From: Streptomyces bungoensis
Lineage (GTDB): Bacteria; Actinomycetota; Actinomycetes; Streptomycetales; Streptomycetaceae
Reading direction: 5' to 3'
DNA: 64,000 nucleotides
Assembly: GCF_001514215.1 (NCBI RefSeq)
Contig: NZ_KQ948863.1
Span: 133,316 to 197,315 of the forward strand
Part shown: piece after piece, positions 61,269 to 64,000 of the stretch
Numbering within the stretch: position 1 is the stretch's first letter
Layout of the letters: each line of letters starts with the position of its first letter
Translations under genes and position numbers: made by a program
The notes under the pieces: generated by a model
What the model was told of the DNA's origin: nothing
Seen by the model: only the letters and a program-made list of their open reading frames with translations
Database searches by the model: none

Positions 61269-61832
61269 CTACTGGGAGAAGAGCCGGGCTGCGAGGTCTG
61301 GGTAGTCCAGGACGAAGCCGTCCGGGTCGAACAGGATGTCGCTGGAGAAGGTGCCAGACGAGTAACGCACCCGGGCGCCGCGGCTGGTGCAGGCGAGATG
61401 GGTGTACGCCTGCCGACTCGGTCGCACCGTGAGGTCGGGCACCGAAACCCAGGCCATCAAGAACTCTCGCGTGCCATCGGCGAGCAAGTCGTGGCGCAGG
61501 ACAGGCATGGTGTTGGTGAGCGGACTCAGACCCAGGTCGCAGTCGAGCGCGCCGTCGAGGTCGGGCCGGTCCTCACCGTTGCCGGTCCAGTGGCCGTCGT
61601 CGTTGCGCCGCAGATCCAACTCGCGGACACCGCCCGTGGTGTCACAACGCACGTGCAGGCGACGCGTCACGAAGCCGTCACCTGTCTCGAGCGTGTAGGT
61701 GATCCAATACGGTGCACGCACGGTCCCCACCGCCCGCCCGCGCGCCCGCATCGACCGGTCGCCGATGTCGATCCAGGCGGTCTCGTATCCGCCGCTTGCG
61801 GTGATCTCCCAGGTGAGAACGCTAGTGGTCAT
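61269..61832 (-). CDS. Putative glycolipid-binding protein (PF06475-like)
   Basis: A 187-residue beta-rich protein of the glycolipid-binding family: the order VLTWEITASGGYETAWIDI, YWITYTLETGDGFVTRRLHV, ELDLRRNDDGHWTGNGEDRP, DLDGALDCDLGLSPLTNTMP, VLRHDL and ARVRYSSGTFSSDILFD is characteristic. No signal peptide, so cytoplasmic. Family members are thought to bind glycolipids, but the function is not established. Stop at 61269. Convergent with the DUF4865 operon. Confidence 0.85.
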   Translation of the reverse strand: MTTSVLTWEITASGGYETAWIDIGDRSMRARGRAVGTVRAPYWITYTLETGDGFVTRRLHVRCDTTGGVRELDLRRNDDGHWTGNGEDRPDLDGALDCDLGLSPLTNTMPVLRHDLLADGTREFLMAWVSVPDLTVRPSRQAYTHLACTSRGARVRYSSGTFSSDILFDPDGFVLDYPDLAARLFSQ

Positions 61833-62127
61833 GCTGCTGTCCGATTGGTTGCGTGGGGTGTCAAGGCGGCCTCGGCCTCATCACGGGTGGGCGGCGCCGA
61901 TGCTGTCCGTGCGCTGTGATCTTCGTCCACTGCTGGCCGCATCGATCCGTTCGCTTGCAGGGCGACTCTCTCCGTATTCGTCGACAGTGCGCACCCTGTG
62001 CCGAAGCTCGTATCGGGCTGCGCGGCGCGGGTCTGCCTTCCGGCGCCGACCGCTGCTACCAGGGATGCAGCCGATGTGGTCGCGCGTGTGTCGGCACGTA
62101 TCGGGCGCAGGTATGGCGCCGTGTCGG

Positions 62128-62172
62128 CGACGGGTGAATCGTGACCCAGTTCCGACGGGTGAAAAGTGACCC
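62128..62172. repeat. IS21 terminal direct repeats
   Basis: CGACGGGTGAATCGTGACCC (62128-62147) and CGACGGGTGAAAAGTGACCC (62153-62172) differ at two positions and are 25 bases apart. Such multiple repeats at IS21 ends are the transposase-binding sites. Confidence 0.85.
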
Positions 62173-62194
62173 CCGCTGCTTCAGTTGATGTTGG

Positions 62195-63004
62195 TCATTC
62201 CCCGGTGTTGGCGGCGGGAACCCGTCCGAGGTCGCGGCCGCGCATGCGGTAGCTGTCGCCCTTCAGCGAGATCACCTCGGCGTGGTGAACGAGGCGGTCG
62301 ATCATCGCGGCGGCGACGGTGTCGTCGCCGAAGACCTCGCCCCAGCGGCCGAAGGGCTTGTTGCTGGTCACGATCACGCTCGCGCGTTCGTAGCGGCCCG
62401 AGATGAACTGGAAGAACAGGTTCGCGGCCTCGGGTTCGAAGGGGATGTAGCCGACCTCGTCCACGATGATCAGCGGGATGCGACCCAGCCGGGTCAACTC
62501 GTCGCTGAGCCTGCCCACTTGGTGGGCTTCGGCGAGTCGGGTCACCCACTGGGCGGCGGTGGCGAAGGCGACCCGGTGGCCGGCCTGGCAGGCCCGGATA
62601 CCGAGCCCGGTGGCGAGGTGGGTCTTGCCGGTGCCGGGCGGCCCCAGGAAGATCACGTTCTCCTTGCCGACGACGAAGTCCAGCGTCCCCAGATGGGCGA
62701 TGACCTCGCGTTTCACGGACCGCTGATGGTCGAAGTCGAAGTCCTCCAGTGACTTGCGGGAGGGGAAGCGGGCCGCCCGGATGCGGCCCTCGGCGCCATG
62801 GCTGTCGCGGGCGGCGACCTCCCGCTGCAGGCAGGCGGCCAGATACTCCTCGTGGGACCAGCCCTCGTCGCGGGCCCGCTCGGCAAGCCGGGCGGCCGCG
62901 TCCCGCAGGGCCGGGGCCTTCAACGCCTTGGTCAGATAGACGAGTTCGGAGCCGACATCGCGGGCGGTCCTGGTCTGGGTCGTGCTGTTCTTCATGCTCA
63001 TCAC
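62195..63004 (-). CDS. istB: IS21 helper ATPase IstB
   Basis: A 269-residue AAA+ ATPase: GPPGTGKTHLATGLG is the Walker A motif, IPLIIVDEVGYIPFEPEAA holds Walker B (VDE), and VIVTSNKPFGRWGEVFGDD is the sensor 1 and IstB signature. IstB assists IstA in target selection. Its ATG overlaps the istA stop (ATGA), as is normal for IS21. The N-terminus (EYLAACLQREVAARD) is the usual helical domain. Complete. Confidence 0.95.
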   Translation of the reverse strand: MMSMKNSTTQTRTARDVGSELVYLTKALKAPALRDAAARLAERARDEGWSHEEYLAACLQREVAARDSHGAEGRIRAARFPSRKSLEDFDFDHQRSVKREVIAHLGTLDFVVGKENVIFLGPPGTGKTHLATGLGIRACQAGHRVAFATAAQWVTRLAEAHQVGRLSDELTRLGRIPLIIVDEVGYIPFEPEAANLFFQFISGRYERASVIVTSNKPFGRWGEVFGDDTVAAAMIDRLVHHAEVISLKGDSYRMRGRDLGRVPAANTGE

Positions 63005-64000
63005 GCTGCCCCTTCACCGGTGCTCAGGCCGCCGTCGATGACGCCGAAGATCCGGTCGTAGGTCTCCAGTGACCGCTCCTCGACCTCGGTCACCTCCGGT
63101 GCCGGCTTCTTGGCAGCGGCCGTCTTGCGGGCGGCCGCGGCGGCTGCCGCATGGTCGGGGTCGGTGATGGTCTGGTGGCGGGCCCAGCTGCGGGCATGGC
63201 GTGCGACCTCGACGCCGTCGCAGGTCACCAGGACCTGGTCCAGGTCGGCGGCGACCTCGATGCGGCGGCCGACGGCCAGCGGATGCACCGAGTAGTCGCA
63301 GGTGTCCAGGCGGACATAGTGATCCCTCGGCAGCCGCAAGGACGCCTTCCACCAGCCCGGCGGGGCGATCGGCGGCAGGGCCAGCATCCGTGAGCGGTCC
63401 GCCTCCAGCCGGTCCGACGGGCGGGCCTGCAACATGCGGTGGATGCGCCGGTTGGCCTTGGCCAGCCAGTCGGCGAGCTGGATGTTGAAGTCGGCCGGCG
63501 AGGTGAACACCCGCCCGGGCAAAAACGACGTCTCCAGATAGCCGTTGGCCCGCTCGACCAACCCCTTGGCCTCTGGGTCCCGCGGCTTGCAGAGCAGGAA
63601 CTTGATGCCCAGCAGTCCGGCGAACGCAGCGAATTCGTCGGTGAGTTGAGGACCTCCGGACCGCCAGGAGCCGACGGCTCCCTCGTTGTCCCAGACCAGC
63701 ACCCTGGGGACGGCTCCCAACTCGGTCAGCAGCCGCCAGTGCCCTGCGATCAGGTCGGCCGCCGAGCGGGAGGGCAGCATCCTCGCGGTGATCCACCGTG
63801 AGTAGCCCGCGACCATCACCAGCACCGGCGGCCGCCCGACCTGGCCGAAGCCGAGCGGGATGTCCGCGGGTGGAAACCACAGGTCACACTGGCCGATCTC
63901 GCCCGGCTCATAGACCGTCCGGGAGGCCGGATCCGAAGGCCGATAGGCCGGTCGCAACTCCCGGATGCGGTCCTTGAGCACGGTCAGGCCGCGGTCCCAG
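63001..64000 (-). CDS. istA: IS21 transposase IstA (5' end outside window)
   Basis: About 333 residues of the C-terminal part. The rve catalytic core has GQCDLWFPPADI (first Asp), VLVWDNEGAVGSW (second Asp) and AKGLVERANGYLETSFLPG (Glu), giving the DDE triad. The C-terminal Mu-type beta-barrel domain (YVRLDTCDYSVHPLAVGRRI; VLVTCDGVEVARHAR) follows. The frame continues past position 64000, so the N-terminal HTH is not visible. TGA overlaps istB. Confidence 0.93.
   Translation of the reverse strand, partial: WDRGLTVLKDRIRELRPAYRPSDPASRTVYEPGEIGQCDLWFPPADIPLGFGQVGRPPVLVMVAGYSRWITARMLPSRSAADLIAGHWRLLTELGAVPRVLVWDNEGAVGSWRSGGPQLTDEFAAFAGLLGIKFLLCKPRDPEAKGLVERANGYLETSFLPGRVFTSPADFNIQLADWLAKANRRIHRMLQARPSDRLEADRSRMLALPPIAPPGWWKASLRLPRDHYVRLDTCDYSVHPLAVGRRIEVAADLDQVLVTCDGVEVARHARSWARHQTITDPDHAAAAAAARKTAAAKKPAPEVTEVEERSLETYDRIFGVIDGGLSTGEGAA

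Larger units (their letters stand above)
62122..64000 (-). mobile_element. IS21-family insertion sequence, right part beyond the window
   Basis: Contains istB and istA in the usual overlapping order, read on the minus strand (istA first). The left end is TGTCGGCGACGGGTG at about 62122, followed by two copies of a 20-bp repeat at 62128-62172. Both genes are intact as far as the window goes, unlike the other IS copies here, so this is probably a recent insertion. The other end is outside. Confidence 0.88.

Noticed and set aside
1..64000. tRNA or rRNA genes and chromosome-end (telomere) palindromes
   Set aside because: No cloverleaf, 16S/23S signature or packed terminal palindrome series was recognised by eye; a tRNA search program would settle this.

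Overview
The window is high-GC actinobacterial DNA and almost certainly comes from a Streptomyces or a close relative. Support comes from strong third-position G/C bias, frequent GTG starts with GGAGG-type ribosome sites, and Streptomyces-typical families (DUF4232 secreted proteins, DUF6233, AfsR-like HTH/NB-ARC/TPR regulator, GT39-type transferase, DUF4865, YpfJ-type metallopeptidase). I saw no rRNA, tRNA, CRISPR array or core housekeeping cluster. Intact genes alternate with many truncated or frameshifted genes and broken transposases (IS5, IS256, IS701, IS1380, TniA/Mu-like). This fits an unstable chromosome-arm or genomic-island region. Only the IS21 element at the right edge looks intact.

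Layout. 0.5-4.1 kb: RibD-type reductase, membrane protein, zinc metallopeptidase. 4.3-6.9 kb: Sufu and amidohydrolase fragments, then two overlapping DJ-1/PfpI genes, each frameshifted. 7-15.9 kb: FAD-linked oxidase, small ABM-like protein, IS remnants, an orphan LanC-like protein with a CCG zinc motif, a STAS anti-anti-sigma factor and a broken HTH gene. 16-25.4 kb: envelope and secretion genes (GT39-like transferase, barnase-like RNase, trypsin-like protease, membrane-anchored esterase, lipoprotein polysaccharide deacetylase). 25.7-31.9 kb: a graveyard of transposase, OGG-like and alcohol dehydrogenase fragments around a DUF4232 protein. 32.2-33.6 kb: a DUF4157 (eCIS-associated) protein with a toxin-like tail. 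35.3-36.7 kb: a lower-GC membrane protein. 36.8-38.4 kb: a compact operon of small peptide(s), a GRDP-like protein with a Cys-rich tail and a methyltransferase. 39-49.6 kb: small secreted protein, AraC/GyrI regulator, class C beta-lactamase-like hydrolase, HTH protein, DUF4232 lipoprotein divergent from an AfsR-like regulator with a perfect 13-bp dyad between them, TPR-like membrane protein, acetyltransferase. 50-52.6 kb: FG-GAP surface protein and a G-tract-frameshifted OGG-fold gene. 52.8-58.0 kb: a translationally coupled alpha/beta hydrolase plus a 1423-residue caspase/STAND ATPase/14-blade WD40 protein. 58-61.8 kb: RHH/PIN-like toxin-antitoxin pair with a DUF6233 gene, a TetR-cupin-DUF4865 operon with a palindromic operator, and a glycolipid-binding-like protein. 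62.1-64 kb: IS21 istB and partial istA.

The strongest candidate for a new system is the hydrolase/caspase-STAND-WD40 pair (52835-57972). Its architecture matches signal-activated proteolytic conflict (abortive-infection-like) systems. Second are the DUF4157 protein with an ADP-ribosyltransferase-like tail, and the small methyltransferase/Cys-rich-tail operon, which could be a peptide-modification locus. These functions are inferred from domains and gene order only.
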